A stretch of DNA of 64,000 nt from an uncultured bacterium (GCA_905215115.1 CAJMOP010000001.1:12155-76154); one strand, 5' to 3'. Shown: positions 24,362 to 34,544, counted from the stretch's first letter. Notes: generated by a model not told the origin, from the letters alone. A program made the numbers and translations.

Positions 24362-26038
24362 ATGGCTGATTCTATGTTCCACCAGCCCGTTATGGGTCGT
24401 CGCGCCTTTGTTGGCGGCACCCTCGCTGCGAGCTCCATGGCTTTTCTTGCCGCGTGCGGCAAGAAGGGCGGCGACGCTTCCGGATCTGACTCCGGTTCGA
24501 CGCTGAACTTCTACATCAACAACCCGGTCTGCATCGACCCCTACAACGTCCAGGAGGATCAGGGCACTCAGGTCGAGTACCAGCTCTTCGACGCTCTGAC
24601 GGAGTACGACCCCGAGAAGGGCGAGATCGTTCCGCTGGCTTGCGAGTCCTTTGAGGCTAACGACGACGCCACCGAGTTCACCTTCAAGATCAAGAAGGCC
24701 AAGTTCCACAACGGTGACGACGTTACTTCCAAGTCCTTCAAGCTCGGTTGGGAGCGCCTGGTCAACACCAAGTCGGCCATCGCTACCGAGTATGGTCCTT
24801 CCGAGGTCTCCTACCACCTTTCCATGGTCGAGGGCTATGACGATCTGCTTGCCGGCAACGCTACCGAGCTCAGCGGTGTTACTTGCCCCGACGATGAGAC
24901 CCTCGTCGTCAAGCTGTCTTCCGCTTACGCCGACTTCCCCTTCGTCGCCTCTCACCCGGCTCTGTCCCCGGTTCCCGAGTGCGCCGAGTCCGATGTCAAG
25001 AGCTTCTACCTTGCCCCGGTCGGTAACGGCCCGTTCATGATGGACGGCAAGTGGGAGGATGGTCAGGAGATCAACCTCAAGAAGTTTGACGATTACTATG
25101 GCGACAAGGCCAAGATCGACGCCATCCACTTCCAGGTCATCAAGGACATGGAGACCGCTTACAAGGAGTTCCAGGCCGGTAACCTCGATGTCTGCGACGT
25201 TCCCGTTGCTCAGATCGATGCCGCCAAGAAGGACCGTGGCGAGTCCAAGGACGGTTACACCATGGGTGACGGCGAGCATATGCTGCTCGGTGCCGAGCCT
25301 TCCACGTACTATCTGACCTGCAACACCACGGCCGAGCCGTTCAATAACGCCGACCTGCGCAAGGGCATCTCCCTGGCCATCAACCGTGAGGCCATCTGCA
25401 AGACCATCTTCAAGGGTACCCGTACCCCCGCCGACGGTATTGTTCCTCCGGGAATCGCCGGCTACAAGGAGGGCGCATGGGAGTTCTGCGCCTATGACGT
25501 CGACAAGGCTAACGAGTACCTCGACAAGGTCGCTCCCGCTGGCGCTAACGGCGATCGTGGCATTAGCGTGACCCTTTCCTACAACCAGGACGGTGGTCAC
25601 AAGGAGATCATGGAGTCCATCATCGGCGACCTCGCCAAGGTTGGCGTTACCGCTGTCTCCGATACCCCTGAGTGGTCTGCCCTGCTCGAGCAGTATCAGA
25701 ACTTCAACTATCAGTTCGGCCGTCTGGGCTGGATCGCCGATTACCCGATCATGGACAACTTCCTGTACCCGCTGTTCCACTCCGACTCCCTCGGTGGCGA
25801 CAACCGCTCCGGTTACAGTAACCCCGAGTTCGATGCCAAGGTCGACGAGGCCCGCACCACGGTTGATGACGAGGAGCGCATCGCCAAGATGCGGGAGGCC
25901 GACGCCATGGTCGCTGCTGACTGCCCGGTTATCCCGGTGATGTTCTACACGCACACCATCGCTGGCTCTGACCGCGTCAAGCATCTCTATGTTGATCCGC
26001 AGAAGCACGCCGATCTGGGTACCGCCGAGCTCGCCTAA
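24362..26038 (+). CDS. oppA: Oligopeptide ABC transporter substrate-binding lipoprotein
   Basis: Family-5 extracytoplasmic binding protein, 558 residues. Twin arginines in MGRRAFVGGTLAAS and a lipobox LAAC (Cys32) indicate a lipid-anchored, possibly Tat-exported protein. OppA hallmarks are the N-terminal NFYINNPVCIDPYNVQE, LRKGISLAINREAI and the C-terminal WIADYPIMDNFLYPLF, which is typical of peptide-binding members. ATG 24362 follows AAGGAGGA at short spacing. The four membrane and ATPase genes follow on the same strand after a terminator-like hairpin. Confidence 0.9.
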   Translation: MADSMFHQPVMGRRAFVGGTLAASSMAFLAACGKKGGDASGSDSGSTLNFYINNPVCIDPYNVQEDQGTQVEYQLFDALTEYDPEKGEIVPLACESFEANDDATEFTFKIKKAKFHNGDDVTSKSFKLGWERLVNTKSAIATEYGPSEVSYHLSMVEGYDDLLAGNATELSGVTCPDDETLVVKLSSAYADFPFVASHPALSPVPECAESDVKSFYLAPVGNGPFMMDGKWEDGQEINLKKFDDYYGDKAKIDAIHFQVIKDMETAYKEFQAGNLDVCDVPVAQIDAAKKDRGESKDGYTMGDGEHMLLGAEPSTYYLTCNTTAEPFNNADLRKGISLAINREAICKTIFKGTRTPADGIVPPGIAGYKEGAWEFCAYDVDKANEYLDKVAPAGANGDRGISVTLSYNQDGGHKEIMESIIGDLAKVGVTAVSDTPEWSALLEQYQNFNYQFGRLGWIADYPIMDNFLYPLFHSDSLGGDNRSGYSNPEFDAKVDEARTTVDDEERIAKMREADAMVAADCPVIPVMFYTHTIAGSDRVKHLYVDPQKHADLGTAELA

Positions 26039-26136
26039 GGGTTTTGCAGCTTCCGTGAGGGTCAAGTATTTACGTAGACCTCATGGGAAACATACAGTTC
26101 TCCCTAACCTGGGGTAAACTGGCTGATGGTAATTTT

Positions 26137-26168
26137 GGGATGCCGGTCTGGCGATCGGCATCCCATTT
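26137..26168 (+). terminator. Hairpin between oppA and oppB
   Basis: Perfect 9-bp stem GGGATGCCG (26137-26145) / CGGCATCCC (26156-26164) with a 10-nt loop and ATTT tail. Likely partial terminator that lowers oppBCDF relative to oppA. Confidence 0.7.
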
Positions 26169-26195
26169 AGGTTAATCCCTAGATAGGGGAGTGGT

Positions 26196-27233
26196 ATGGG
26201 TAAGTACATCGTTAAACGTGTGCTTCAGTTCATCCCGGTGTTTTTGGGCGTTACGCTGATTCTGTTCGCCCTCCAGAATATCGTGCCGGGAGATCCGATC
26301 AAGCTGATCGGTGGAGACAAGGCTCTGTCCCCCGAGGTGGAGCTTCAGCTTCGCGTTCGCTATCACCTGGTCCAGACGGACGAGGACGGCAACGCGATCC
26401 TTGACGAGAACGGCGACCCCGTTCAAACGTCGCTCGTGGACCGTTACTTGTATTACATGAACGGCCTGCTTCATGGCGATCTGGGCAATTCGTACCAGCG
26501 CAAGCTGCCGGTTACGGAAATCTTTGCCCAGAAGTATCCGTATACGGTCAAACTTGCCGCGTGCGCCATCGTGCTCGAGGCAATCATGGGTATCGGTGCG
26601 GGTATCATTTCGGCGGTTAAGCGTTATTCCTTCTGGGATATTTTGGTAACGCTCACCACGTCGATTCTCGTTGCCGTCCCGGCCTTCTGGCTCGGTATGT
26701 TGCTGCAGCTGTTCTTTGGCGTCATTCTCAAGGACGCCACGGGCGGTGCATTCTCCATGCCGATCTCGGGTGCCGGCGGTTCCAGCTCTCAGTATCAGGA
26801 TTGGATGCACTATGTGCTTCCGACCATCACGCTGGCTTCGGTTTCGACCGCTTATGCCGCCCGCATTATGCGCTCGCAGCTGCTTGACGTCATGAACCAG
26901 GATTACATCCGTACGGCAAAGGCCAAGGGTCTCTCCAATCGCGCGATCATTATCAAGCATGCGCTTAAGAATGCACTCATCCCCGTCGTTACCTATATTG
27001 GTGTCGACTTCGGCGGCATGCTTTCGGGCGCCATCCTGACCGAGACGGTCTTTAACTGGCCCGGCATCGGCTTCGAGGTCTACCGCGCCATTAGCATGCG
27101 CGACTGGCCCATCGTTATGGGCGGCGTTACGCTCATTGTTGCCGTCGTTATGGTGATCAACCTGCTCGTCGACATTAGCTATGCATTCCTCGACCCGCGC
27201 ATCCGCCTTGGCGGTCCGTCGGATAAGGCCTAA
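26196..27233 (+). CDS. oppB: Oligopeptide ABC transporter permease OppB
   Basis: 345-residue integral membrane subunit. N-terminus KYIVKRVLQFIPVFLGVTLI and the family QNIVPGDP motif; the coupling loop is DYIRTAKAKGLSNRAIIIKH near residue 240. The first periplasmic segment is longer than in the sialic-acid permease (residues 50-90, with TDEDGNAILDENGD). GTGG then ATG 26196. Forms the pore with OppC. Confidence 0.93.
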   Translation: MGKYIVKRVLQFIPVFLGVTLILFALQNIVPGDPIKLIGGDKALSPEVELQLRVRYHLVQTDEDGNAILDENGDPVQTSLVDRYLYYMNGLLHGDLGNSYQRKLPVTEIFAQKYPYTVKLAACAIVLEAIMGIGAGIISAVKRYSFWDILVTLTTSILVAVPAFWLGMLLQLFFGVILKDATGGAFSMPISGAGGSSSQYQDWMHYVLPTITLASVSTAYAARIMRSQLLDVMNQDYIRTAKAKGLSNRAIIIKHALKNALIPVVTYIGVDFGGMLSGAILTETVFNWPGIGFEVYRAISMRDWPIVMGGVTLIVAVVMVINLLVDISYAFLDPRIRLGGPSDKA

Positions 27234-27247
27234 GGGAGGTACGTCTC

Positions 27248-28183
27248 ATGCAGGAAACTGATTCTCAGTCTCAGGAGCAGGCTACCGCCACCAAGGCCGC
27301 ATCTGCTCCCGCCAAGTCCCGCACGCTGTGGGGCGACGCTTTTAAGCGTCTTCGTAAGAACAAGCTCGCCGTTATCGGTGTCTGCTGGATCATCATCGTT
27401 GTTGTGGTCGCCCTGACCGCCGATCTGTGGGCTAAGCCCTGGCTCGGCTCTCCTACGGCTTCTGACTCGACCACCATGGCCGAGACTTCGCTGCTGGCTC
27501 CGTGTGCCGAGCACCCGTTTGGCACCGACTCTCTTGGTCGTGACATTCTCGTCCGTGTTATCTACGGTGCACGCGTTTCGCTTTCCGTCGGTATTATGGC
27601 CACCGCCATCTCTACGGTGATCGGTCTGGTCATGGGCGCCCTGGCCGGTTTCTATGGCGGCATCTGGGATACGATCATCATGCGCTGTGCGGACATCTTC
27701 CTGGCGTTCCCGTACGTGCTGTTCGTTGTTGCCATGATTGCCGTTATCGGTCGTGGTCTTCAGAATGTCTTCATCGCCATCGGTATTCTCGGCTGGCCCT
27801 CGATTGCCCGTGTCTTCCGATCTGCGATCCTAACGGTCAAAGAGAACGACTATGTTGACGCCGCTCGCGCCATGGGTGCATCCGATGCCCGCATCGTAAT
27901 GCGCCATATTTTCCCGAACTCCGTTGCTTCCATCGTGGTCTACGCGACCATGAACATCGGTGGCGCCATTCTGACCGAGTCCGCTCTGTCCTTCCTCGGC
28001 ATGGGCGTTATTCCGCCTACGCCTTCGTGGGGCTCCATGATTCAGGACGGTCAGCAGTATCTTCTGACTGCTCCCTGGATGATGATCATGCCCGGTTTGG
28101 CAATTCTCTCGACGGTGCTCGCCTTCACCCTGCTGGGTGACGGTCTGCGCGACGCCCTCGACGTCAAGATGAAGGACGCATAA
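27248..28183 (+). CDS. oppC: Oligopeptide ABC transporter permease OppC
   Basis: 311-residue membrane subunit with a polar, Ala/Ser-rich cytoplasmic N-terminus of about 30 residues. OppC features: HPFGTDSLGRDILVRVIYG, the coupling loop DYVDAARAMGASDARIVMRH, and the C-terminal LSFLGMGVIPPTPSWGSMI. ATG 27248 follows AAGGGAGG 14 nt after oppB. It is separated by 2 nt from oppD. Confidence 0.94.
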   Translation: MQETDSQSQEQATATKAASAPAKSRTLWGDAFKRLRKNKLAVIGVCWIIIVVVVALTADLWAKPWLGSPTASDSTTMAETSLLAPCAEHPFGTDSLGRDILVRVIYGARVSLSVGIMATAISTVIGLVMGALAGFYGGIWDTIIMRCADIFLAFPYVLFVVAMIAVIGRGLQNVFIAIGILGWPSIARVFRSAILTVKENDYVDAARAMGASDARIVMRHIFPNSVASIVVYATMNIGGAILTESALSFLGMGVIPPTPSWGSMIQDGQQYLLTAPWMMIMPGLAILSTVLAFTLLGDGLRDALDVKMKDA

Positions 28184-28185
28184 GG

Positions 28186-29277
28186 ATGAAGAAGAACAAG
28201 AACTATGTGGACCTGAAGGACCAGCCGGTTCCCGAGGGCCAGCATCTGCTCGAGGTCGATGACCTTAAGATGTATTTCCACACCGAGGATGGCGTTGTTC
28301 GCGCTGTCGATGGCGTGTCCTACACGCTCGATCGCGGTGAGACCCTGGGTGTCGTCGGTGAGTCCGGCTCTGGTAAGTCCGTGACCGCCATGACCATCAT
28401 GGGCCTCATCTCGATGCCTCCGGGAAAGATTGAGGGCGGCGACGTTCGCTACCGCGGTCGTTCGATCCTCGAGATGACCGAGGAAGAAATGCAGCATATT
28501 CGCGGCAACGATATCGCGATGATCTTCCAGGATCCTATGACCTCCCTGAACCCGGTCTATAAGATCGGCAAGCAGGTGGGCGAGGGACTTCGTCTGCACC
28601 GTGGCTACTCCAAGCAGGAGGCGCTCAAGCGAGCCACCGAGCTTTTGGACCTCGTTGGCATTCCCGAGCCCGAGAAGCGCGTCAACGAGTATCCGCACCA
28701 GTTCTCTGGTGGCATGCGTCAGCGCGTCATGATTGCCATGGCGCTTGCCTGCGATCCCGATATCCTGATTGCCGATGAGCCCACGACTGCTCTGGACGTT
28801 ACCATCCAGGCTCAGATTATTGAGCTGATGCAGGAAATGCAGGAGAAGAACGGCAACGCCATTATCATGATCACCCACGACCTTGGCGTTGTCGCCGATA
28901 TGGCCGATAAGATCATGGTTATGTACGCCGGCCGTCCCGTCGAGTTCGGTACTGCCGAAGAGATCTTCTACGAGAGCCGTCATCCCTACACCTGGGGCCT
29001 TATCCGCTCCATCCCGGAGCAGGCCATCGAGGAGAAGAAGCCGCTGACGCCGATTCACGGCAACCCGCCTTCGCTCATGAACCTGCCCGAGGGCTGCGTC
29101 TTCTCTCCTCGCTGCCCCTATGCGACGGACAAGTGCCGCAAGCAGCGCCCCGAGCGCGTTGTCACCGAGTCCGGCCACTATTCTGCGTGCCATTATTCCG
29201 GTGACCCCGAGTTCCTCAAGAACGCGCCTGAGACGTCCCGCACGCGCAAGGATTCCAAGAAGGGAGGCGAGGCGTAA
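28186..29277 (+). CDS. oppD: Oligopeptide ABC transporter ATPase OppD
   Basis: 363-residue ATPase. Walker [13 protein letters not shown] near residue 61, signature [16 protein letters not shown], Walker [13 protein letters not shown], and the oligopeptide-specific C-terminus with the Cys cluster [17 protein letters not shown] near residue 303-319 that in relatives can hold an Fe-S centre. The N-terminus carries about 20 extra charged residues. The stop codon abuts the oppF start. Confidence 0.95.
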   Translation: MKKNKNYVDLKDQPVPEGQHLLEVDDLKMYFHTEDGVVRAVDGVSYTLDRGETLGVVGESGSGKSVTAMTIMGLISMPPGKIEGGDVRYRGRSILEMTEEEMQHIRGNDIAMIFQDPMTSLNPVYKIGKQVGEGLRLHRGYSKQEALKRATELLDLVGIPEPEKRVNEYPHQFSGGMRQRVMIAMALACDPDILIADEPTTALDVTIQAQIIELMQEMQEKNGNAIIMITHDLGVVADMADKIMVMYAGRPVEFGTAEEIFYESRHPYTWGLIRSIPEQAIEEKKPLTPIHGNPPSLMNLPEGCVFSPRCPYATDKCRKQRPERVVTESGHYSACHYSGDPEFLKNAPETSRTRKDSKKGGEA

Positions 29278-30306
<1,029 letters not shown>

Positions 30307-30322
30307 TCGGTTGTTCTCGTCC

Positions 30323-30446
30323 GGGCCCGCCTGGTGTTACTTTTCAGAACGTCCTCGGACATGTCGGAAGCCCCGCTGCGCGCTACGCGCTGCGGGGCTT
30401 CCTCCGTCCTGCGGAATGTTCTGAAAAGCAACACCAGGGCGGGCCC
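30323..30446. repeat. Nested fold-back element A
   Basis: Outer arms 30323-30350 and 30418-30446 pair over 28 bp with one bulge and one mismatch (start GGGCCCGCC, end TTTTCAGAAC). Spacers GTCCTCGGACATGTC and TCCGTCCTGCGGAAT enclose an inner 16-bp stem (GGAAGCCCCGC-t-GCGCG, 30366-30402). The spacers recur in element B (30628-30752) and, less exactly, in C (40213-40296). Confidence 0.85.
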
Positions 30447-30512
30447 TGCGTTAACGCGGCAGAGGGGAGTGAGATTCCTTGATCGCTCACTTAATCTAAT
30501 AGGAAAGTTAGT

Positions 30513-30538
30513 GAGGCCGGAGCTTTGGCTCCGGCCTC
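30513..30538. terminator. GC-rich hairpin downstream of oppF
   Basis: Perfect 11-bp stem GAGGCCGGAGC / GCTCCGGCCTC with TTTG loop. No T tract. May protect or end oppF transcripts. Confidence 0.5.
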
Positions 30539-30548
30539 CCCATATAAG

Positions 30549-30567
30549 GGCTCGGCTTTGCCGAGCC
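30549..30567. repeat. Short hairpin GGCTCGGC-ttt-GCCGAGCC
   Basis: Perfect 8-bp stem with a TTT loop (30549-30567), 10 nt after the preceding hairpin. No coding context. Confidence 0.5.
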
Positions 30568-30627
30568 ACCAAATTTGCATCAGCCCCAGAACATGTTTGA
30601 GAACTGTGCCTGGAGTATGTGTTGGTA

Positions 30628-30752
30628 GGCCCCGAATCGGTGTTGCCTCCCGGCGCATTCCGCAGGGGGAGCGATATTTTGCAGCACGAAGTGCGTAGCA
30701 AAATATCGCCCATGCCCGAGGACGCGCCGGGAGGCAACACCGATTCGGGGCC
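30628..30752. repeat. Nested fold-back element B
   Basis: Outer arms 30628-30656 and 30724-30752 are perfectly complementary over 29 bp. Inner stem GCGATATTTTGC / GCAAAATATCGC (30671-30682, 30698-30709) with a further GCAC/GTGC tip. Spacers ATTCCGCAGGGGGA and CCATGCCCGAGGAC are the reverse complements of those in element A, so B is the same family in opposite orientation. Confidence 0.88.
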
Positions 30753-30790
30753 GGGCATACGGATCTACCTGCGCATTTACAAATTCGTAA

Positions 30791-30838
30791 ACTTTTTTGA
30801 AAAAAGTGCTTGCACAGTTCTCGAATCATAGGTTATTA
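30791..30838 (+). promoter_or_regulatory. tRNA-Leu promoter with palindromic upstream element
   Basis: ACTTTTTTGAAAAAAGT (30791-30807) directly precedes a -35 TTGCAC (30810-30815); a -10 TTATTA (30833-30838) follows after exactly 17 nt. The same layout recurs before the two other tRNA transcripts in the window. Confidence 0.7.
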
Positions 30839-30893
30839 TCTTCCTCGTTGAACGCGCGGGTCCAACAAAACGAACCGCGAAACAACATAGCAT

Positions 30894-30983
30894 GTCGGAG
30901 TGGCGGAATTGGCAGACGCGCTAGCTTGAGGTGCTAGTGACCGCTTTTTGGTCATGCGGGTTCAAGTCCCGCCTCCGACACCA
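30894..30983 (+). tRNA. tRNA-Leu (GAG)
   Basis: Acceptor arms GTCGGAG and CTCCGAC, discriminator A, encoded CCA. Anticodon stem CTAGC/GCTAG encloses TTGAGGT, giving anticodon GAG. The long variable arm (GACCGCTTTTTGGTC) marks a class II tRNA. T arm GCGGG-TTCAAGT-CCCGC. Confidence 0.96.
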
Positions 30984-30994
30984 TCGCATTTGAG

Positions 30995-31017
30995 AAGCCT
31001 CTTCGGAGGCTTTTTTG
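30995..31017 (+). terminator. Rho-independent terminator of tRNA-Leu
   Basis: AAGCCTC-TTCG-GAGGCTT followed by TTTT. Confidence 0.88.
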
Positions 31018-31042
31018 TTACCGATAGACGGTGAGGTCCACG

Positions 31043-33388
31043 ATGGAAACGCTTGAACGCAACGAGTGGGCAGACGTTGCCCAACTAGTCGAGATCACGA
31101 GCGATGCTGTCATCATCTGCGAGCTCGACGGAACCATTCTGCATGTGAATAATCGCTTACTTGGTTTGATGTGCGAGGAACGCGCCGACGTCATCGGCGG
31201 AGATGTTAAAGACGTCCTGTACTCGTCCGCTTTTGAACGTGCGACGGAACATCGTCTGCCATTTGAAACTGATGGCTCCGAGAACGAACTGATGCTCAAG
31301 CTGAGTGACGGCTCTTTTATTCCCGTCTTGGTTCGTGCGGGCTCCGTAACGCCTCCACACATCTTTGGGCGCCGCGCACCACGTGTCCTGGTGGCGCTTC
31401 ACAGTATCGAGGAACAGTATTCTCACGACCGGCAACTCAAGCGTGCGCTTTCGGAGCTTAGAGTGGCGAACAAGCGCCTCTCTGGCACGCTCTCGGTCAT
31501 TATGAGTACCGTGGGCTCCGATGAGCTGCCCAGCCTACTTGATACCGTTTTGAACCAGCTTGTAGGAACGCTCGATGCTTCGGGTGCCGCTATCTATTTT
31601 TCTGAGAGCGGTGGTTTTAAACTTCGCGGTGTTTCCAAGGAGCTGTACGACAGCTACCTGCCTGAGTTTTTGCCGTATGGCGCTGGCATTCCGACGTATG
31701 TTCTTCGTGAGTCGCGTGCCTGTCGCTTGTCGATTCAACAGGACCTTGAGGGTGATAAGGTCGCCTCCGGTATGTTCATGGATCTGGACAATCGTTCTAA
31801 GCACCTGTTGCGCATGCAGGATATGCCTCCGTACCGCAGCGAGATCTGTCTTCCCGTTTTTTACGGTACGCAGATCCTTGGCGTGCTGGAAGTTGGTTGG
31901 AAACGCCCTCAGGCACCGCTCGCCTATGACGTTAATGTGCTCGAGGTCATTTGCGATTACCTGTCTATCCAGCTGGTCGGCATGGCATCGAGCCTTCGCT
32001 CCCGTCGCACGGCCGAGCTTGGCCGCTCGCTCAATGTCTTGCGTGACGAGTTGTTTACCTTTCTAGACGATTCCGCCGCGGCTACCCAGGCGGTATCGTC
32101 CGAGATCTGCAATATGCTCAACTGCCATTTTTGCCCTATTGAGTATGACGCCAGTCTGGATTCCTACGTCATAGATTTTGAAGGCGGCAGTCGCGTTGCT
32201 TTGCCGGACGATCCCGAGAAGCTTTTCTTTTCCACGACGGCGCCAGCGGCACGTCTGGGGGCTGGCCCTGATGGCTTTGAGGCATCTGTTTTGGGCGGCA
32301 CGAGCGCCGAGGACCTTAAACACGTCCGTATAACTCGCGTTGACGAATCGATGCCTATGGGAGGCTGGCTTAGGGCGCATGGCCTGCCTTGCCAGGGTCT
32401 CTACGTCGACGCCGGCATCGAGGCGGGGCGCCCGCGCCCTGAGGGCGATGGCAAGCACAGTAACGACGCGATCGTTCCTGCTTCTGTTGCGAAGGGCCCG
32501 ACGACGCGCGCGCTGCTGCTTCGTGATGGTAGCCAAGAGCCGATTGATGACCTTGAATATGACTACTTGGTGCACTTGGCTCATGACTTTGAACTGATCT
32601 ATGAAGGCGAATCTCAAAAGCGTGAGGAGCGCCATATCGCTCAGACCCTCCAGATTGGCATGAGAAATTCACTGGGGGATGTTCCGGGAATCGCCGCCGA
32701 TTCGGTGTACCTGTCGGCCACGAACTCGGCGTTGGTCGGCGGCGATTTCTATACGCTCATCCGTCTTCCCGACGATTGCGCCGTCATGATTCTGGGCGAT
32801 GTGTCTGGCAAAGGCATTGAGGCTGCATCGATGTCCGCGCTCGTCAAGACGGCCCTGACGGCATATGCCTGGGAGGGCGCTGGACCGGCCCGCATGGCAC
32901 GCTCCCTTAACAGCATGCTCATGGGCTTTTCGAGGGTCGAGACGTTCGTGACGGCCTTTATCGCCAAGATTGACCTTAAAGCCGGACGCGCAACGTATTG
33001 TTCGGCGGGCCATCCTCCGACCATGGTCATCAGGCCAGAGTCGATGCCGCTGGGTGGCGGCGAGGCCCGTGGGGGGGAGGTCGAGCTGCTTGGATGCCAA
33101 TCGGGGGTAATCGGTGCCTTTGAGAGCATGGTATACGAGACAGGCGTGTTTACGTTCGCTCCTGGTGACATGCTATTTATGTACACCGACGGAACAATCG
33201 AAGCGCGTGACCGCTCGGGTGCTTTCTTTGGCGAGCAGCGCCTTCGCGACCTTCTGCTCTCTGTCTCGGGTGAGGGCGTGTCGGGCATTTGCGGCAAGGT
33301 CTTGGGCGAGCTTGACCGATTTACCGAATCGGCGCTGGACGATGACATTGCATTGGTGTCCCTTGAGTTTTTACGGGGTCGTTCATAG
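31043..33388 (+). CDS. PAS-GAF-PP2C (SpoIIE/RsbU-type) serine phosphatase
   Basis: 781-residue sensory phosphatase. Residues about 10-120 form a PAS-like domain (VEITSDAVIICELDGTILHVN), about 150-320 a GAF-like domain (LLDTVLNQLVGTLDASGAAIY), and about 530-775 the PPM phosphatase seen in SpoIIE and RsbU: GGDFYTLIRLPD, ILGDVSGKGIEAA, YCSAGHPPTMV, MYTDGTIEARD and DDDIALV give the metal-binding aspartates. It should dephosphorylate an anti-sigma-factor antagonist; the STAS protein encoded next is the obvious candidate. No membrane segment is seen, so the signal is cytoplasmic. ATG 31043 follows GGTGAGG; GTG 31031 is an alternative. Confidence 0.9.
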   Translation: METLERNEWADVAQLVEITSDAVIICELDGTILHVNNRLLGLMCEERADVIGGDVKDVLYSSAFERATEHRLPFETDGSENELMLKLSDGSFIPVLVRAGSVTPPHIFGRRAPRVLVALHSIEEQYSHDRQLKRALSELRVANKRLSGTLSVIMSTVGSDELPSLLDTVLNQLVGTLDASGAAIYFSESGGFKLRGVSKELYDSYLPEFLPYGAGIPTYVLRESRACRLSIQQDLEGDKVASGMFMDLDNRSKHLLRMQDMPPYRSEICLPVFYGTQILGVLEVGWKRPQAPLAYDVNVLEVICDYLSIQLVGMASSLRSRRTAELGRSLNVLRDELFTFLDDSAAATQAVSSEICNMLNCHFCPIEYDASLDSYVIDFEGGSRVALPDDPEKLFFSTTAPAARLGAGPDGFEASVLGGTSAEDLKHVRITRVDESMPMGGWLRAHGLPCQGLYVDAGIEAGRPRPEGDGKHSNDAIVPASVAKGPTTRALLLRDGSQEPIDDLEYDYLVHLAHDFELIYEGESQKREERHIAQTLQIGMRNSLGDVPGIAADSVYLSATNSALVGGDFYTLIRLPDDCAVMILGDVSGKGIEAASMSALVKTALTAYAWEGAGPARMARSLNSMLMGFSRVETFVTAFIAKIDLKAGRATYCSAGHPPTMVIRPESMPLGGGEARGGEVELLGCQSGVIGAFESMVYETGVFTFAPGDMLFMYTDGTIEARDRSGAFFGEQRLRDLLLSVSGEGVSGICGKVLGELDRFTESALDDDIALVSLEFLRGRS

Positions 33389-33466
33389 ACGACGCTGGGC
33401 GGGCTGAATCCGTACGGTTGGGGAAACGAATGCATCGAGTGGGCTTTTTTGGGGAACCATGGTCGT

Positions 33467-34213
33467 ATGAATGAGTGGAATGACATAGCGGTTTTGACGC
33501 CACCAGGCGATATCGACATCGCCACGGTGCCTGCGCTGCGTCGGCGGTTGGATGCTTTGATTGGCCGCGGCGTGCGTCGTGTCGTCATCAACTGTCAGGC
33601 TGTTAGCTTTATCGATTCGACGGGCCTGGCATTCCTGCTTACGCGCGCTCGTGAGCTCATGAGGCGAGAAGGCCTGCTTTCGCTCGTCAATGCATCAGGT
33701 GAAGTTGTTCGCTTTTTGGAGATTGCTCGTCTTGTCGATATCCTTCATGTCGCGGGGCCGGCACGGGAGTCTATTCCCGCCATTCCGGTGGGGGAGCTGC
33801 CTCGCTGGAGTAAGAGCGTCGAGGTCCGTCAGGGTATCGAGAATCTTCCATACTACCGACATCGTATCGCCGAACTCCTTGAATCGCTTCCGTTGCGCCG
33901 TGACGAGCGCTACGATGTCGCATTGGCGTCGGGGGAGGCGCTGGGTAATGCCTATGACCATGCGGGCGGTATCGGGTGCGTCCTGACGGTTCAGGCCTAT
34001 AGCGATCGCGTTGTGGTTGAGGTGCTTGATCGAGGTGCCGGCTATTCTATCGATGAAACGAGCGAACCGGTCGCATCAGAGGAGCGCGGCCGTGGTATCA
34101 AGCTTATGCGTATGCTCGTCGATAACGTGGAGGTTGCTCGTTGTACGGACGGCGCCGGCACGCGCGTGCAGATGGTGAAGCTGTTTAGCGGAGCGCTGGA
34201 ATCGTGTGCCTAG
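33467..34213 (+). CDS. Fused STAS anti-sigma antagonist and HATPase anti-sigma kinase
   Basis: 248 residues. Residues 1 to about 105 are a STAS domain of the RsbV/SpoIIAA kind with the phosphorylatable serine in FIDSTGLAFLL (near Ser51). Residues about 115-248 are a GHKL ATPase of the RsbW/SpoIIAB kind, with N-box ASGEALGNAYDHAGG, G1 box EVLDRGAGYS and G2 GRGIKLMRML intact. Antagonist and kinase are normally separate partners; here they are covalently linked. No sigma factor gene is adjacent. It lies 78 nt after the PP2C phosphatase on the same strand. ATG 33467 is chosen because the STAS domain begins at once; TTG 33449 would add six residues. Confidence 0.88.
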   Translation: MNEWNDIAVLTPPGDIDIATVPALRRRLDALIGRGVRRVVINCQAVSFIDSTGLAFLLTRARELMRREGLLSLVNASGEVVRFLEIARLVDILHVAGPARESIPAIPVGELPRWSKSVEVRQGIENLPYYRHRIAELLESLPLRRDERYDVALASGEALGNAYDHAGGIGCVLTVQAYSDRVVVEVLDRGAGYSIDETSEPVASEERGRGIKLMRMLVDNVEVARCTDGAGTRVQMVKLFSGALESCA

Positions 34214-34255
34214 CCAATCGCTTTAGCGCGTTTAGCTACTAAGAACATGCGGCAG

Positions 34256-34306
34256 ACAAGTTTTTTGAAAAAAGTACTTGCGTCTTTTGGACAACTCGCG
34301 TAAATT
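34256..34306 (+). promoter_or_regulatory. Promoter of tRNA Gly-Cys-Gly cluster
   Basis: A TTTTTTGAAAAAAGT tract (34261-34275) then -35 TTGCGT (34278-34283), 17-nt spacer, -10 TAAATT (34301-34306). Same layout as the tRNA-Leu promoter. Confidence 0.7.
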
Positions 34307-34318
34307 AATAACCCGCAA

Positions 34319-34394
34319 GCGGACATGGCTCAGTTGGTAGAGCACAACCTTGCCAAGGTTGGGGTCGCGGGTTCGAGCCCCGTTGTCCGCTCCA
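34319..34394 (+). tRNA. tRNA-Gly (GCC), copy 1
   Basis: Acceptor GCGGACA/TGTCCGC, discriminator T, encoded CCA. Anticodon stem CAACC/GGTTG around TTGCCAA gives GCC. Identical in sequence to copies at 34545 and 36829. Confidence 0.97.
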
Positions 34395-34403
34395 TTGCAT
34401 TTC

Positions 34404-34427
34404 CGGACCGTTTAGGCGGTCCTTTTT
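34404..34427 (+). terminator. Hairpin between tRNA-Gly and tRNA-Cys
   Basis: GGACCG-tttagg-CGGTCC followed by TTTTT, ending directly before the tRNA-Cys gene. It may be a terminator that is read through, or a processing signal, since tRNA-Cys has no obvious promoter of its own. Confidence 0.6.
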
Positions 34428-34428
34428 A

Positions 34429-34502
34429 GGCGAAGTGGCCAAGTGGTAAGGCAGAGGCCTGCAAAGCCTTTACCCCCGGTTCGAATCCGGGCTTCGCCTC
34501 CA
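34429..34502 (+). tRNA. tRNA-Cys (GCA)
   Basis: Acceptor GGCGAAG/CTTCGCC, discriminator T, CCA encoded. Anticodon stem GAGGC/GCCTT around CTGCAAA gives GCA. T arm CCCGG-TTCGAAT-CCGGG. Confidence 0.96.
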
Positions 34503-34511
34503 GGCAACATC

Positions 34512-34537
34512 CGGGCGCTCCGGCGCCCGTTTTGTTT
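34512..34537 (+). terminator. Hairpin between tRNA-Cys and tRNA-Gly
   Basis: CGGGCGC-tccg-GCGCCCG followed by TTTTGTTTT. Confidence 0.75.
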
Positions 34538-34544
34538 TACATAT

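Noticed and set aside
30323..30752. CRISPR array or attC-type cassette sites in the hairpin-rich region after oppF
   Set aside because: Repeats are not regularly spaced, spacers are part of the repeated unit, and no cas or integron integrase gene is present.
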